A stretch of 64,000 bases of DNA from Oscheius sp. JU75 (Eukaryota > Nematoda > Chromadorea > Rhabditida > Rhabditidae): positions 1,736,001-1,800,000 of the forward strand of contig JASJZC010000005.1 of assembly GCA_037178855.1 (NCBI GenBank). The letters run 5' to 3'. Shown piece by piece: positions 12,094 to 24,833 of this stretch (position 1 is its first letter; each line of letters opens with the position of its first letter). Below the pieces are notes generated by a model. That model saw only the letters and a list, made by a program, of their open reading frames with translations. It was not told the origin of the DNA and ran no database searches. The position numbers and the translations under genes are program-made.

Positions 12094-12609
12094 GGCTCTG
12101 AAGAACGAGGATTCAAAACCGAAACAGTCTATGCGGAGTGTAAAAGAAAAATGAAGGTACATGCAGACTCATTTGCTTATAAAGACTTTATAAAGACACG
12201 TAGACTAACTGACGAAAACTGGTTCTAATTTCTAACCGTAGGGCGGAGCTGTCTGTTTGCCAATTTCAACACGATAGGTTTCTTGGATTTCTAATTCTTA
12301 TTTCTTGTTTTTGGTTTTTTTAACAACTAGATTTCTCACGAGCTTGCCGTCCAGCTACAGTTTGAAAAGACTACCAGTGACAAAAAGCTTTACAGACAAA
12401 GCAGTTTATTTACCGAAGCAATCCATACAAAAGATCTTAAACAATTGTTGACTCTAGTAGGCGTTCTTAGTAGCGAAGAGTACTGACGGTTCTCACAGTG
12501 CTCTTCGCCATTCGCCCGTCTGAAAATTTGGTTACGTGGTATAACAAGGAGCCCTTACAGGTAGCAGTAGACTTCTTTCACGCAAACACGATCTTCTTCG
12601 ATAACTTGA

Positions 12610-13090
12610 TTATCTCCCATCTTGTCCCTTTTTAGCTCCGGTGTCGTAGATATTCTTCCTCTCGAATCTAGAGTTTGATTCATCCTGGAAGCACAGATTG
12701 CTCACCCATTTTCGTCGAGGTCCTTTTCTTCCCTCCTGTCAACTTTTTCCTCATCCACCTTCAGAGAATTCAACAGTGGGGTGACTTCGGCCTTGTCACA
12801 GTTCTGATCACCATTCTCTTGCCTGTACTTTGGTGATCGTTGTTTTGAATATCTAGCTTTATAGGTAACAGTAAACGTCATTCTGAAACAGACGCTCTTC
12901 TTGTGTGACTTCAACCAACTTCCACCAATACAGATGAGCATCGACACTGTTTAAGTATTCCACTTCTCGCTCTCTTAAAACTTTTGTGCGATGTTTACCA
13001 CAAAAGTTACTTGAGATTTGGGTTGTGTCCGTAGATCACAACGAAAAGAGCGAGGTAAATTATCTGGAGTAGGAAAGAGGGCTGTCTCAC
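12610..13090 (-). pseudogene. Diverged partial copy of the 10884-12093 gene
   Basis: The minus strand carries a hydrophobic exon (IIYLALFVVIYGHNPNLK, near 13030-13090) and an exon with EVTPLLNSLKVDEEKVDRRE that parallels EVTPVLNSLKAGEEKFDRRE of the neighbour. It ends DLDENG at the same splice position. The next exon, FERKNIYDTGAKKGQDG, parallels FERKKVYETGVKRGEDG but then runs into TAA at 12610, cutting the tail. The RQQ modules are not seen. It could be a shorter working paralogue, but the early stop and the missing parts make decay more likely. Confidence 0.5.
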
Positions 13091-13408
13091 CTGAAAGGGT
13101 GTGCAAAAGGAATACAGTTTGTTAAAATGCGGTGGATTAAACCACTACAAGATCTGGAAAAGGGAACAATCGGAATGATTTATGCTCAAAAGTCTTAGTC
13201 GAACTCTTCCTCTTGGAATTCCTTCCTGCAACCGACTATCTAATGAATCTTATCGACAACCCAACCTTATCGCATCCTTGCTGTCCTAAAATTCCCGTTC
13301 CATAGACTTCAATATGCTCTATGTGGACTGCACAAAATCAATCTTTGCACTAACCTTTTCTTTTGTTTTCTCGCTAAAAATAACCATATTAAAAGTATTC
13401 CAACCAGT

Positions 13409-13695
13409 CTACTTGTTGATGTGAGATGACCCCTCGATTTCAGTCCGTTCTTCAACAACGTTCTCTTCAAAGGATGTGATAATCGGTTGCAATTCATTGG
13501 CCAGGTACTTGGGCTTGATCGAGAAGATGATTGATGCCGTGAACAACTCCTTCGAACCCCTTGAGCGGCTTTAAAAAGATCTATGTCCCAAGAACAGACT
13601 ATCTGGTAAAATTCTGGCCCGCTAGCCTCATTCTTGTCGCAATGGATCTCTGTGAAGATGAGAACAAGCAGTGCGAGGAGTGCAAACTTGACCAT
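13409..13695 (-). pseudogene. Secreted paralogue with disrupted frame
   Basis: The start is convincing: ATG at 13695, signal peptide MVKFALLALLVLIFTEIHC, then DKNEASGPEFYQ. The downstream part is clearly related to the two genes to its left, but it sits in other frames. IFLKPLKGFEG parallels GIFDPLRIL; YLANELQPIITSFEEN parallels QIMTEVTPVLNSLKAG; the end is TEIEGSSHINK with TAG at 13409. To join them one needs either a 19-base GT...AG gap at 13581-13599 plus one more frame change, or a gene with small deletions. Codon usage (ATC, TTC, AAG, CTG, GCC) favours the spliced reading over the plain 133-codon open frame. Either a recently broken copy or indel errors in the assembly. Confidence 0.5.
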
Positions 13696-14039
13696 TTTTG
13701 AAAAGTACACAGTTTGAGCAATATGGAGGCAATTGCAGTCGGGTTACTATCTCCACATTATCACACGTTGCCTAAAAACAGAACAAGTTTATCAGGAGAA
13801 CAACAAAAACTTCTCACCGCTTTCCACCACCACTGATAGCGATGACATACGTTACGAAATAGGATTCCTAAATAACAAAAAGAGATGGATTGTCGGGGAC
13901 GTGCGAAAGATGCTGAAATTCAGATGTTCTGGATGCCGGCAGTTTCTTGTCATGCAAGGAGTAGTTCGTCCCGAGATATGGCAATCTCTTTCTCTTAGAT
14001 CCTATCTTTACAATTGGCAAAATCCTACCTTTACAATTT

Positions 14040-14520
14040 TCAAGAGGCGTCCGTCTGCGACACAAGTCAACTCTAATCTAGGATAACACTTGACAATGTT
14101 TGTGGGCTTCTTCTATCAAGCTAATGCAAGAAGAAACTTTTAAGTTGGCAAGATACTGTTTTGATTGCTTTAATTGTAAAACCTCTTTGGGTTGTCTCTT
14201 GGCAAGGGACGACACGGAGCTAAATAAAACTGCCCACCAGGCGGCAAAGCCAACTGGTATCCATACAAGTGGCAAATAAGCGTCCATCTACGACACATGA
14301 CAACTCTAATCTAGTTCTAAACCAGCCGTCTACGACGGCTTCTTGACTTAGCATTGACAACAGGCGGCTTCGCCGCTTCTCCAATAATCTAAATTCCCAA
14401 GTTTCCCCTAAAACTGACTTGTCATCTTAGTTCTTGACATGCCATGACTTGCCAGCTTTTTTTTCGCGATGACGCACGGACGGACGGACACCATTGCGCT
14501 TTAGTAGTAGAGAGATGCCT
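14040..14520. repeat. Dispersed repeat with internal duplication and hairpins
   Basis: A unit around 14044-14086 (CGTCC...CGACACA...AACTCTAATCTAG) recurs at 14279-14321. Short palindromes follow (AGCCGTCTACGACGGCT near 14327 and GGCGGCTTCGCCGC near 14362). The part ending ACGCACGGACGGACGGACAC...CTTTAGTAG is found again, diverged, at 45545-45745. This pattern suggests a non-autonomous DNA transposon or a relic of one. Any open frames here are chance. Confidence 0.6.
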
Positions 14521-14878
14521 AAAAGTGTCAGTGTGTGTGTGTCTGTCTGTCTGAAGTCCTAATTGTCAATTTTTCAGTTACTTTGTGGCAGTAATTACCC
14601 TTTGCAAGTCAAGTCAGTTTGGGAGACGCGTCTCTGGGAGAACGTTGTTCTTTATTCTTTTTCAACCTTTTAAACTCCCCGCGTGTAGACTGTCTTATCA
14701 GTCTGATTCTTGTTGAAAAAGTCATGCACCTGCAAGAAACCATCTGATCTGGCTGAACTGTCAAACCAACAGTGAGTCCTGTAATTATAGCCATGTGTCT
14801 ATTGACTCCTGACTGAGCAATCTTGTTTGACAAAAATAGACAAAATATGTTTTCCAATTGTGCTAATGTGACGGAGGA

Positions 14879-15474
14879 ATGCCTTCCGGACAGAACCAAC
14901 TCATCATCCTCCTCTTCCTATCTCTCTCTTCTCATAGTTTCCGACTGGCTTTATTATGCAGAGTTCCAGCTGTTAGGATTTCTCAGTTTCCTCCTCGCTG
15001 TTTATTTTAATCACAAGACCGTCTGTCTGCCGCCTCTATCCCTCCTTCCTATAAACATGTTGCTATTTTCGTCATTTCCACCGCTTTTCCGTCTTTTGAC
15101 TTATTGTCAAACCGCCGCATTCAACTTGACACAGATCTAATAATGGAACCGGTGAGTATCACCACAGCTCAGCTTTTGAAAAAGGGCTCAAGGAACAGGA
15201 CCGACTGCATTACATCGTCTCCCAGTTCACTGAAACTCCCACTCAGGGTCTAGAGAGGGAGTTTGTTCTGAGAACAGAAGTCAATGCGACTAGAAACGAT
15301 CTTCCGCACTACACAGACCGAATAACCGACTCTTTGAACAAAGAGTTTGGAGTGAGTGTTCTCTTGTTACTTACAAACTTTAACTGTTTACAGCTACATC
15401 TGGATCACGGTGATTTGACCGGAGCAGGAGACATTTCGGAGCTTGTAGAAGGGGCTACAGCCAAAATCTTGTAA
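14879..15474 (+). CDS. Probable small secreted protein
   Basis: Three exons (14879-14985, 15135-15351, 15394-15474) join in phase to about 134 residues. Exon 1: signal-like MPSGQNQLIILLFLSLSSHS, then FRLALLCRVPAV. Exon 2 reads GTGEYHHSSAFEKGLKEQDR, then LHYIVSQFTETPTQGLEREF and onwards, with an NAT site, to a GTGAGT donor. Exon 3 starts LHLDHGDLTGAGDIS and ends TAKIL with TAA. Exons 2 and 3 have good codon usage and clean splice sites. Exon 1 is my best choice for a start and its donor (CA/GTTTCC) is weak. I do not recognise the family. Confidence 0.5.
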
Positions 15475-18433
15475 CAATCGTTTTTGCGCATTGTACATAC
15501 ACATCATTTAGTTTAGCTACACCTTGTATTTATTGGGCTTGAACTTGAAACAATGAAGGGCTATGAAAAACTAGCATGGGCTAGATGTATCAATACAAGA
15601 GACACGACAGCATACATGGCTTTTACGCCTGCGGACATAGAAAATTGCAACAAGGAAACGAGAGTATTGAAGTCTTCTAGGATCTTCTGACAGCACCTCA
15701 ATACCCTGACGTTTCCACAGTGAGTTCGGGCGGATCATTCTCCTGAAAACTTCGAACAACAATCCAATAGAAAAAGTGTCGAGACGGATTCATGAGCTAG
15801 CTGTCCAGATCGTAGTCTCTTTACCATGACAAAAAATGGAATGTGGCACAATTCTTCGCAATGTCTGTCTCTATCTTTCTGTGTAAAAAGTAGAATTACT
15901 AACCTTAAAGGCTAGGGGGCTTCGAAAGCGTAATGCGAAAGCGAGTAGGAACTGTTAGAGAGAGTCTTTCCCAAAGTCAAGTTAACAGTATTTTTGACAA
16001 CATTCAACTGATCTTTCGGAGCCTTCGCTGTAAGCGTACTGTACCGAATTAAGTAGAAAGTCTGTATCTGAGGTCTGACAAAGAAGACACTAACCAGCCA
16101 TTCTTTCTCCTATGTATTAGAAAACATTTTTCCGACCCTATATAAAAATATGGTATCCATAAAACACAAAACATTTCAAATTTCTCCTGCGGTGTATTCA
16201 ATACGAGCGCTAGTAAAAACTATCTCCTTACGACAATAAACCATCCATTTGATCATCCTTGCTGCCTCGATAAAATGCTAATAACCACCATATGGTTCTC
16301 CCTCTCGTTTTCTTTCCAGTACCCCCACTGTCGTCAAAATAACACTAGGCGCCAAGGGGTCCGAAGCAAGCTCACCTTGACAAAAGTTGTTTTTCACACC
16401 GCATTTTTCATGCTTCACACCTTTGTCCCCGTTCTAATTTGGTTTAGCTAGTAGACTAGAGAAATAGCGCGATTTTGGACTGTTAATCTTGTGTGTTTCA
16501 AGTGTTGGATAAAAGAAAACTATTGCTGTGTTCTGATTAAATTTCGGCATTTTAGTTGAAAAGAATTCAGTTTCGGCTTTTGCAAAAAGGTCCAACTTTT
16601 TTTCAGTGTGTATTTAAAAATGTTTTTCGCTAGACTTACAGAAGTTTTGGTAAGGGATTTCGCTGTATTCTCTCCGGGAAATAACCATATATTGTATGGA
16701 ATCCTTTTCAAGTAAATCGAAACAGCTCTGGTCAAAATTTCGGTAAAGAACCACACCTATTCCCAAAATACAGCCAGAACCAATGGAACAGGTGTGTCTC
16801 CCCCTAACTCGACTCATTCTTCCCCTTCCAGCTTTATGCATTTGAAATGTGGCCTTTTTGTGCCAGTTCGCTGTCCCATGGGATATCAATTGTCTTCGAG
16901 ACCCCCTTTTTCCCGTTTTCTGCCTCCTTCCCTGAGGTCCTTGGCCAGTTCCAGCTAATTCAGGAAACGGCCTCATTATGACCACGCCTTGAAAATTACC
17001 TTTTGCCCCGTGCAATGTGAGATGAGCAGCGAATTTTAATTGCTCAGGCCCCTCTAATTTCCTGTTTTCCTCAAAGATTAGAGAATGATGTCTTGAAGCG
17101 GTGTCAATCAAACTTTGATTCTTTTTGAAGGGAAAGAATGATTGGACGATGCATCTGATGAGCAGAAAGTAAGTAGGCTACCCCACTTTGAAACATGCTT
17201 TAAAGTGAACAGAAACAAATATGTATTTATCTGTTCGCTACTTCGTTGCGATTGATAGGGTGCTTCAACACAGAAAATGGTCATATTCGGCTTGGAAATC
17301 ACAAAGTTGCTGCATTTTGTATTCCGAGACAAGATCACGTTTCATTGAACACTGTCCAGCTGGTAGTGAAACAAAAATGTTTTAGAAGCACCTGTACACT
17401 CTCAACACAGCAACAACAACAATGTAATCAAAATACGGCTATGGACGACAGCTAAAACATTTCACGACTTGTAATCAACCTAGCACTTTACTGCACGAAT
17501 CCTCCTCTGACACATCGCTCCTCACATAAGATACCTGAAACCAGAAGTGAAAGAAAAATGTGGGAAACCAGGAATAAGGGAAAGATTACACTTCGCATTT
17601 TTGGTTCCAAAAAATCCTTCAAAAAGTTCATTCGCGGTTTGTATTCCACCACAGGCTCTTTCAAAAAGTTCTTTGATCTATCCCTCTCCCAAAACTAGTA
17701 ATTTCCTTCCGGTGCACCTTCTCCCCCACTCCCAAAACGACCCTCATTTACTCACTTCGAGTACTCCCTCTCAATTAGGCTACAATCCACAGGGAGCTGC
17801 TCCTCATATGGTCTCGCGGTTCTCCCTCTGCTCTCCTCTAATGGTTTCCTTTCACCGAAACGATTCCGTTCGACTGAACCCCTCACAGCCCCCCAAAATG
17901 TTTCGGCACTCAGTCTGATTGCTGCCATTTCACACGATTGCACCCTTTTTGCTCGTCGAGGTCCAGGAGCAACAATTCGTTTTGATAAACGCCTCTCGAA
18001 AAGAAGCGTTCTCATTTCCTTCTGTTTGTTGTGAGAAAGGGGTAATTGTTGACCTGGGGAGGGTCAGAAGCATTCAGTTCTTGTTTGAAAAGTGTTTGGT
18101 GCCTAGAGAATTGTACCAAGTCTTTGTAACTTTTCGACACTTCCTATGTTTCACGAACTGTATAAACGCAAAAAACTTGAGTTGCAAGACTCGAAGTAAG
18201 ACCTATTTAAACTCTTAAGACGTGATGGTGTCGACTGTTTGTTTGTCCGAGGCCACGAAGCAGAGTCAAAAATTATTGGCAATTAGGTGACGAGTCAGTT
18301 GTGAGCAGAGAATAGCGTGAGGATGTCGCTTTGCTCGTGGTAGCTCGACTAGCAAACTAAAGGCTGCGAAGCGATTTTGTATAGTCTCCGGAATTTTTTA
18401 TGTTTCAACAGTTTTGAACCAAGTCTTTTTCCA
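15475..18433. other. Gene-poor region upstream of the receptor gene
   Basis: Three kilobases without a supported exon. It holds motif copies at 15546 (-), 16494 (+), 17189 (-), 17367 (-), 18147 (+) and 18401 (+), C-rich tracts near 16790-16810 and 17700-17750, and a dispersed repeat at 18215-18380. The right-hand end should hold the promoter of the receptor. Confidence 0.5.
18215..18380 (+). repeat. Dispersed repeat, second copy near 33005-33180
   Basis: The phrase TGTTTGT..GTTCGAGGCCACGAAGCA (here with TCCGAGGCCACGAAGCAGAG) is followed by CTCGACTAG..AAC and CTGCGAAGC. It recurs in the same order at 33005-33180. The two copies share short blocks separated by diverged sequence, as for an old non-coding repeat. 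Confidence 0.5.
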
Positions 18434-21400
18434 GGATGATGTTCTTCATCGGCATACTCTACATTGGTTTCGTTCAGGCAGGAAGTAAGTTAGTTTCTTT
18501 TTACTGTCTATCAGTTCTCTGACAATCATGTGTTTCACTGTTTTTTTTTACAAACGGAGATGTGTACTTCATTACAGTTTTTGAGCCGAATTCAGAAACA
18601 ATCTATTTGTTCCCTGGTAGACTGGTATGGACAAAAATTTTTGCTACAAACGTGCACGTAAAGCTCATCAACCATGTTAGAACCTGCTTTATTTGACTAA
18701 CGGCCGAAACACAACATAATCTCATAACCTCAAAAGTTTCAATACACTTGTAGTTCGAAGAAGACAGTCATTCGTTCCAAGTAGGGTTGGTGCCACTTTA
18801 CCGTGACTCACAGGTGTTCCACAAGTAAGCGAACGCTTTTTTGTTCTTCATTGTTGCAAGCTTTTGAGTAAAACTACTTACTTGTTCCTGTTTTCTATTA
18901 CAAAACGAAATGCATATGGGAGGAACAACAGCTCTTGATAAATCTGCTCCATTTCACTAGCTACTGAAGTATAACAACTTATTTGGACGACAGTTACTTT
19001 TCCAATCAAAGCAGAGAAGCATAATGAGTCTGTAGGATCTGAATAATATTGAAAAAGAAACCATTATCCACTCGTTTCCCAAATACAAGAACTTGCTCTA
19101 CCCGAGATTACGGGGCTATTAGTCATTCACCTTCCACCACCCCCAATTCATGAATTTTATGTTTGACAAGAAACAGCCGTGAAAATCTGCAGAAATTTGG
19201 AATTTTGGCCACTAAATGAGGGATTTTCAGAAGAGGCTCTGGTAGATGAACGTGGTGAATTCCTCCCTCACATACGTCTGGCCAAGGATCTCATGGACCA
19301 GCGGAGGTGGGTCTTTTTGACTAGAAAAAACATAGCCTAGTGGGTAGAAGTATAGTGTGATGACCAACTTTTCAGCTTTAGGTACGATAACAGAGTCAGA
19401 CCGGTAGTCAACCACACTCGACCGACCAGTGTCTCCTTCAGCATGAGTCTCTATCAGATCTTGGCCATTGTGAGTTTCTTTTAGTTTCTGTACATACTGC
19501 CACGAAATTACGGAAACGTCGCGGGAACAATAGGGCAGCTGAAACATAAAAGCTTGAGGTTCAGGTCCTAGGGGGACATTTTTGGCATACACTACCGAAG
19601 ACAGCGTTATAAACAGTTAGGCAAGCTATGAAACTTAAGAGTTGAACTTTTTGACATGATTGGTGTCCTGCCTGTTCAAGCCATTAGGTCAGGGTCAAAA
19701 CACAATTTGTCACCCTAGCAATGTTCTACAAAACTACTTCTTGGTCAATCCTACAGATAGGCTGAGCATCAAGCTGTCGCTATATGGCCTAGCTCTCTCA
19801 TCTGTAGCGAGATAGGACAGCGATAAAACATAAAAAGTTCTTTTTTTCATTGCTATGTTGTCCGTGTTGTCCCACTCAAGTACGGGGATTCATCTATACA
19901 GACTTAAGGGCAGCTGAAAATAAGTCTACCTGGCATTCCCTACGATCTAAAAGAAAACTCACAAGTCTTTTGTTTCATTCAATTATTGTGTAGTGCCAAC
20001 TTTTCAACCCAAATGAAAAAAAACGAATCTCTCTATCCTCAAAAAAGGAAAGCGTTTCAGAACGAGAAGCAGCAAAACGTGGACCTGAATGTGTGGGTCA
20101 TCCAGAAATGGGTGGACGACTTCCTCGGATGGGACCCACATAACTATGGGATGATCAACACGACAATCCTGCCCTTCGACGCTATTTGGCTCCCAGATAC
20201 TTACATCTACAATAGGTGAGTCCATGAATACGCGGTAGTAATATTCCCAAAATAAACACAACTTATACTATGGAATGAAACATACAGTGAGTATTTTCCA
20301 CTGAAAAATCATTATGTTTCACGGTAGAGTAAATAGCGGCTGGTTTCAAGTTGCAGCTATCAGTTCGAATGATAACAAGTTTGGCTGATACGCCGTTGAT
20401 GCTCGTGACTGGTAGATTATAGGCATTTAGAACTAGATAAAAGAAAAATAAGAGGACTGTACTTTTCTGAATTTAGTAAAGACAAAGTTGCACAGACATT
20501 CTCGAAAACTAGTTGTCTGGGTAGCTGGGTAGCCTTGGTGATTTCACTACTTCCTGGTTTCCAAGTTTTCCAGAAAAGTTTTTCACGAAAGGATTGAATA
20601 CCATGGCAACAATAAACGCACGGATGCTATATAGTATCCAGATTTGGTAGAACAGACTAAGGATGAGAGTGACCTAAACTGTGAGAAATCATATTGAGAG
20701 ACTGATGAGGAACTTGCCAGCGCTAGTAGGGACAAAGGATAGTCGTTCGGAGACAGATAAGGTGTAAGACCGAGGGAAAAGTGGATATGCCGGGGGTCGC
20801 CACAAGCATCATAGAGTTTCAAAAAAAAATATAAGCTCAAGTAAAAAAGAGCCATTTTCAGTGTGGTAATGAACCGGGAGGAGACAGAGAGATACATCAA
20901 CGTGGTGATTTCGACCAACTATTGGAAGGGAGAACGAGGAGCCGAGATCAAGTTCATGTATCCGGCACTTTACAGGACCAGCTGTCTTCTGGATATTAGG
21001 TGAGGGTGCTTCGCAAAAAAATATGTTTCACTTTTTCTTGAACAGTGAGAATGAGATGTTACTATGTGTCCTTTAGACAAATTGACTTCTTTTTAAATAG
21101 TCAGAGTCATTAATAAGAAAGTTTTTCGTTACCGGCACACTTTACTGCTTTGACTTTGAAAATGCAAGAAATATAGTTTCAACTTTCTTACTTTTATTAA
21201 AGCAAAGCCGCTTTCCGAAAAGTGTTAAGTACTGGCTTGTTAAGATAAATAAAAAAGGTCGTAGAAACTTGTCGGAAAGTCGAAAAAGGACTGTCTCTTG
21301 CTTCAACTCATGAAACTTTTTATGTTTCGTAGCTTATCGACAAAGATAAACATGACTATGTTGTAAAGGTAATAGAAAACTTCCAAAACGTCATTTAGTT

Positions 21401-24312
21401 TACGCGAAACAGCGTTTTGCCTCATCTGTTCATTCTTTTTTTCATTTTTTGGAAAAGCGTGCGTTTCAACTTTGTAAGAATAAATTTCACATTTGTTTGG
21501 GATTTGGAAAAACAGACGTATAGGACCTTGGTAGACTCAAAACATCCAGGTTCTTCCCTTATGACCAGCAGACGTGCAAGTTGACGATCAGTTCGTGGAC
21601 TTCGTCCAAGAGCGACATCGACTACTATGCCGAGTTCGATGCTGTCAATCTGGATAATTTCATTACCAACGAGGAATGGGTCGTCGTGAGCTTCCACATT
21701 GAGCGAATCGAAGAAAAGTTCGTTTGCTGCCCGGAGCCATGGGTTCTCCTGGAGGCCAATTTGGTTGTAAGGTCAGTTTTCTAGTTTGTTTCAAGAAGAA
21801 ATTGTAAGCAGCTTTAGATGTGAAATAATGTTTAGAATGACAATCGAAGATGACAAAAGTCTTCAGAAGATTGTTTGATTCCTTTCGTGTTTTGTCAAGA
21901 GCGGTTAAAACTAGCTCAGAACTGCAGATATCTTTCGACTTGAAAATGCAGTAACAAACCAATTTTTTCACTTTTTTGTTGCTTCACCGCGAACATGTAT
22001 GTACCAGAGTCTGTCGATTGACAGTAAAGATAAAAAAGCTCTAGTGAATCTATCAGAGCAGACCTGGTATTTCGATTCTCTAGTCTAGACATTTTTAACT
22101 TTTCGATGTTCTGCAAAGTTGTACAGCTTTCTGAGATTTACAACTTTGCAGAGCATCGCAAAGTATTCTTGACAACGAAAGCCGCGATGGATTTCGGTCT
22201 GAACCGGACCGGCCAGCATATTTGAATATGAGGCAACGTTTCATGACTTCAATGAGCATCAAACTTTCTTCTATCATTCTGGATCAGTTCGTAGAGAATT
22301 TTCCATGTCTCATCGGGAAACTTTATGGCCACTTGCTCTCAAAAGACGTAGAATTCGGTGGCTGCTTAGCAAAACTAATAAAAGACTCTTCAGAAGGAAG
22401 CCCCTGTACTACATAGTCAATCTGGTCATCCCCACTTCCGTCATCACAATGGTAGCTGTCACTGGTTTCTTTACAGCCGCCTCTACCAGCTCAGAAAGGT
22501 CTTTTTGTCCAAAAAACTTGCAAAATTCATTTCAAGACGGGAGAAACTCTCTCTAGGAATCGATTCCCTCTTGGCCATGTCAATTCTGATGATGATGGTC
22601 TCGGAACAGATGCCCACGACCAGCGACTACGTTCCTCTCTTTGGTATGGATTTCAGTTTTTGAAGAGAAATGTTTCAGGACTCTTTTATCTCTCGATCAT
22701 TCTGATAATCTTCATTGGGACTCTCTTCACGGCATTCATTCTAAACATCCACCTGCAGAAAATGTACTCAAAGCCTGTCCCTCCTCTTATAGCTTTTATC
22801 TTCTTCGCAAAAGTGGGACGCTACAGAATTTGATGACAACAACAGTTTAGATAGCCAAATGGCTCAAGTTGAGGGCTCCGACCCAGTTGCTGGAACTGTG
22901 GACAGAGACCGGGGTCCATTTTGAAACACAGAAGATTGGACAGGGCAACAAGAAAAGAGTGGCCAAGAACTTGGTAAGATTTCTTTGCATGTTTCACCTG
23001 GTAGTTATCATACTCAATAAGGAAAGGAGGCAGTGAATAAAAACAGTTGTTGATTGGAGACTTTGATCGTGCCAGAAAATCATTTAACTTTGGTTCGACC
23101 TCTACTGCACGTTTAGAGCTTTCACGGGATCTATAGGAAAAGTGAAACGAAAAATTATCTGAGAAACCTTTTCATCTTGGATGTGTCAAAAAAGATGTGA
23201 AGACTGTCAGAGGGGGAAACTCTAAAATATCGTCAAAATTTAAAAAAAAAAGTTCCTGACTGAATCAACAAGTTATCTGTTGGCTCAGAGCAAGAATCAT
23301 TTGACGTTTCTCTCGGAAGACGCGTCGAGCGTTCAATACTGCGTTTGCTGAAGTACTACCTATTACTGAAGCATAAATGTTTTCTTATTTTTCTTGGAAA
23401 ACTTTCATTTTTCAGCAATTGCCTAATATCCAAAAAGGTTTCTCATATGTTACACAGCCGTAATAATTGAACAACTTTCCAGAAATCCACATCGAGACAC
23501 GGAGCTCGCTGTAGTCGTAACGAGATTCTCATGCAGAGCACCTCTCTCAGCAAGTCTCTGTCTTCCCCACAGCCCACTGTCACCACGTAATCTCTTCGTT
23601 TTTTGGCTTAAAAAAAACGATATTTTAGGATAGACAAAGAGGCCCAAATTCGAGAGAAGTGGCGTGCAGTGGCCAATGCTGCTTTGATGCAGGAGCGGTC
23701 AAGAGAGGCAAGCACCACGCCGAATGGTCGTTTGAGTATTCGTGAGTTGAGAAATAGGCGGGGAAAGACAAGTTTAGGACCGCCGTCGTCGATCGGAGAT
23801 GGTATGGTAACCCCTACTTCTCCTATAGAACCAGGACCTCTGATGCTGTGCACTTCGGCCATGTCAGCCACGGAAAATACGCTCTTTGAGAGCAAGTTGA
23901 GAAGGAGGTACATGACTTCATTTTTGATTCTTGTGTCAGCTTTGATCATTTTGTTTTCGAGGATTCCTGTTGCGAATGGAAATCTTGCTCAATTGACATT
24001 ATCTACTGACAGTGAAAACAAAAAATGTTTGCAGACCATTGTATCAAAAAATGATTCAAGGGAACAGGCGGACAGTAAAAAATCAAGATATCCCCCGACA
24101 GTGAAACATTAGTCAGGAAAACAAAACGTTTCAGATATGCCTTGGAATGGGAGTATCTGGCGACTGTCCTGGACCGTCTCCTTCTCATTTTCTTCACTCT
24201 CGTCGTCATTTTTGTGACCTTCCTGATGATTCTGGTCGGAGAGGCCATGCATCTCAGTTACTCTCTGGAGCAGAACATGAAAGAAATGGCCAGGAAGAAA
24301 CAGATCAATTGA
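18434..24312 (+). CDS. Nicotinic acetylcholine receptor subunit, alpha type
   Basis: Thirteen exons in phase. Signal peptide MMFFIGILYIGFVQAG; ligand-binding domain with YDNRVRPVVNHTRPTSVSF, NVDLNVWVIQKWVDDFLGWD and DAIWLPDTYIYN; Cys-loop C-LLDIRFFPYDQQT-C (13 residues between cysteines, split by an intron); vicinal cysteines in KFVCCPEPW, the hallmark of alpha subunits; M1 YYIVNLVIPTSVITMVAVTG; M2 GIDSLLAMSILMMMVSEQMP; M3 LFYLSIILIIFIGTLFTAF. A cytoplasmic loop of about 170 residues is rich in Ser, Arg and Pro, and M4 is LLLIFFTLVVIFVTFLMIL. The end is ARKKQIN with TGA at 24312. It is a plasma-membrane subunit of a pentameric cation channel. The start follows a TTTTTCCAG acceptor. Introns are unusually long for the window (up to about 600 bases) and carry motif copies. 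Its last exon is duplicated at 32806. I cannot assign an acr number. Confidence 0.9.
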
Positions 24313-24833
24313 GTGTGTAGAATGGGCAAGTACTATGAATTATAACTATATTTTTGTTTCAATTATTGTTTGTATGCCAACTGCGGAGAGGAGTGCGCTA
24401 CGGTTATGTCCAAACAGCATGCAAAAATATTGTCCTCTCGAAATTCTGTCCTCACCCATCTCAAGTCTCCAAAAGGTGCTTCCCCCTCTCTTACCCTACC
24501 TTTCTGCCGTTCCTTTTATGCTGCAAGTCTTTGCAAACTTTCTGTAGTCATCTGACTTGTCACCTTTCCTCTCGATACGAGGGTGCTTGTAGTATTTGGA
24601 TTCGTGGCTTCGGATCTCAGTGGACCAAAAACCAGAAGACACAGAACGAGATCCTAACAACTCAGACATCCCAGCCCGTGTTTCACTTTCTCCCGTAGAG
24701 CCGTAAACTGCTATAAAGTGGAACTCATTTTTGTTTCACCCATAGTTCGTATATCAACCTGAGTATAAGGTAGCACTACAGAGTAGATAATGTCCCCCTC
24801 TTCATCGATATATCACATTTATTTCGAGCCGAA

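Noticed and set aside
13309-13710. Uninterrupted 133-codon minus-strand frame
   Set aside because: Only its first third (signal peptide) looks real. After about residue 40 it turns into Ser/Arg-rich sequence while other frames carry the family similarity.
13733-14086. Plus-strand open frame of 117 codons
   Set aside because: No splice or signal features, and its second half lies in a repeat duplicated at 14279-14321.
14823-15140. Serine-rich, hydrophobic 105-codon frame resembling a receptor N-terminus
   Set aside because: It overlaps the better-supported secreted gene (14879-15474) in another frame, and its hydrophobicity comes from CT-rich DNA.
16614-17111. Minus-strand frame of 165 codons
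   Set aside because: Codon usage is poor and there is no start context or family feature; it looks like chance in GC-richer DNA.
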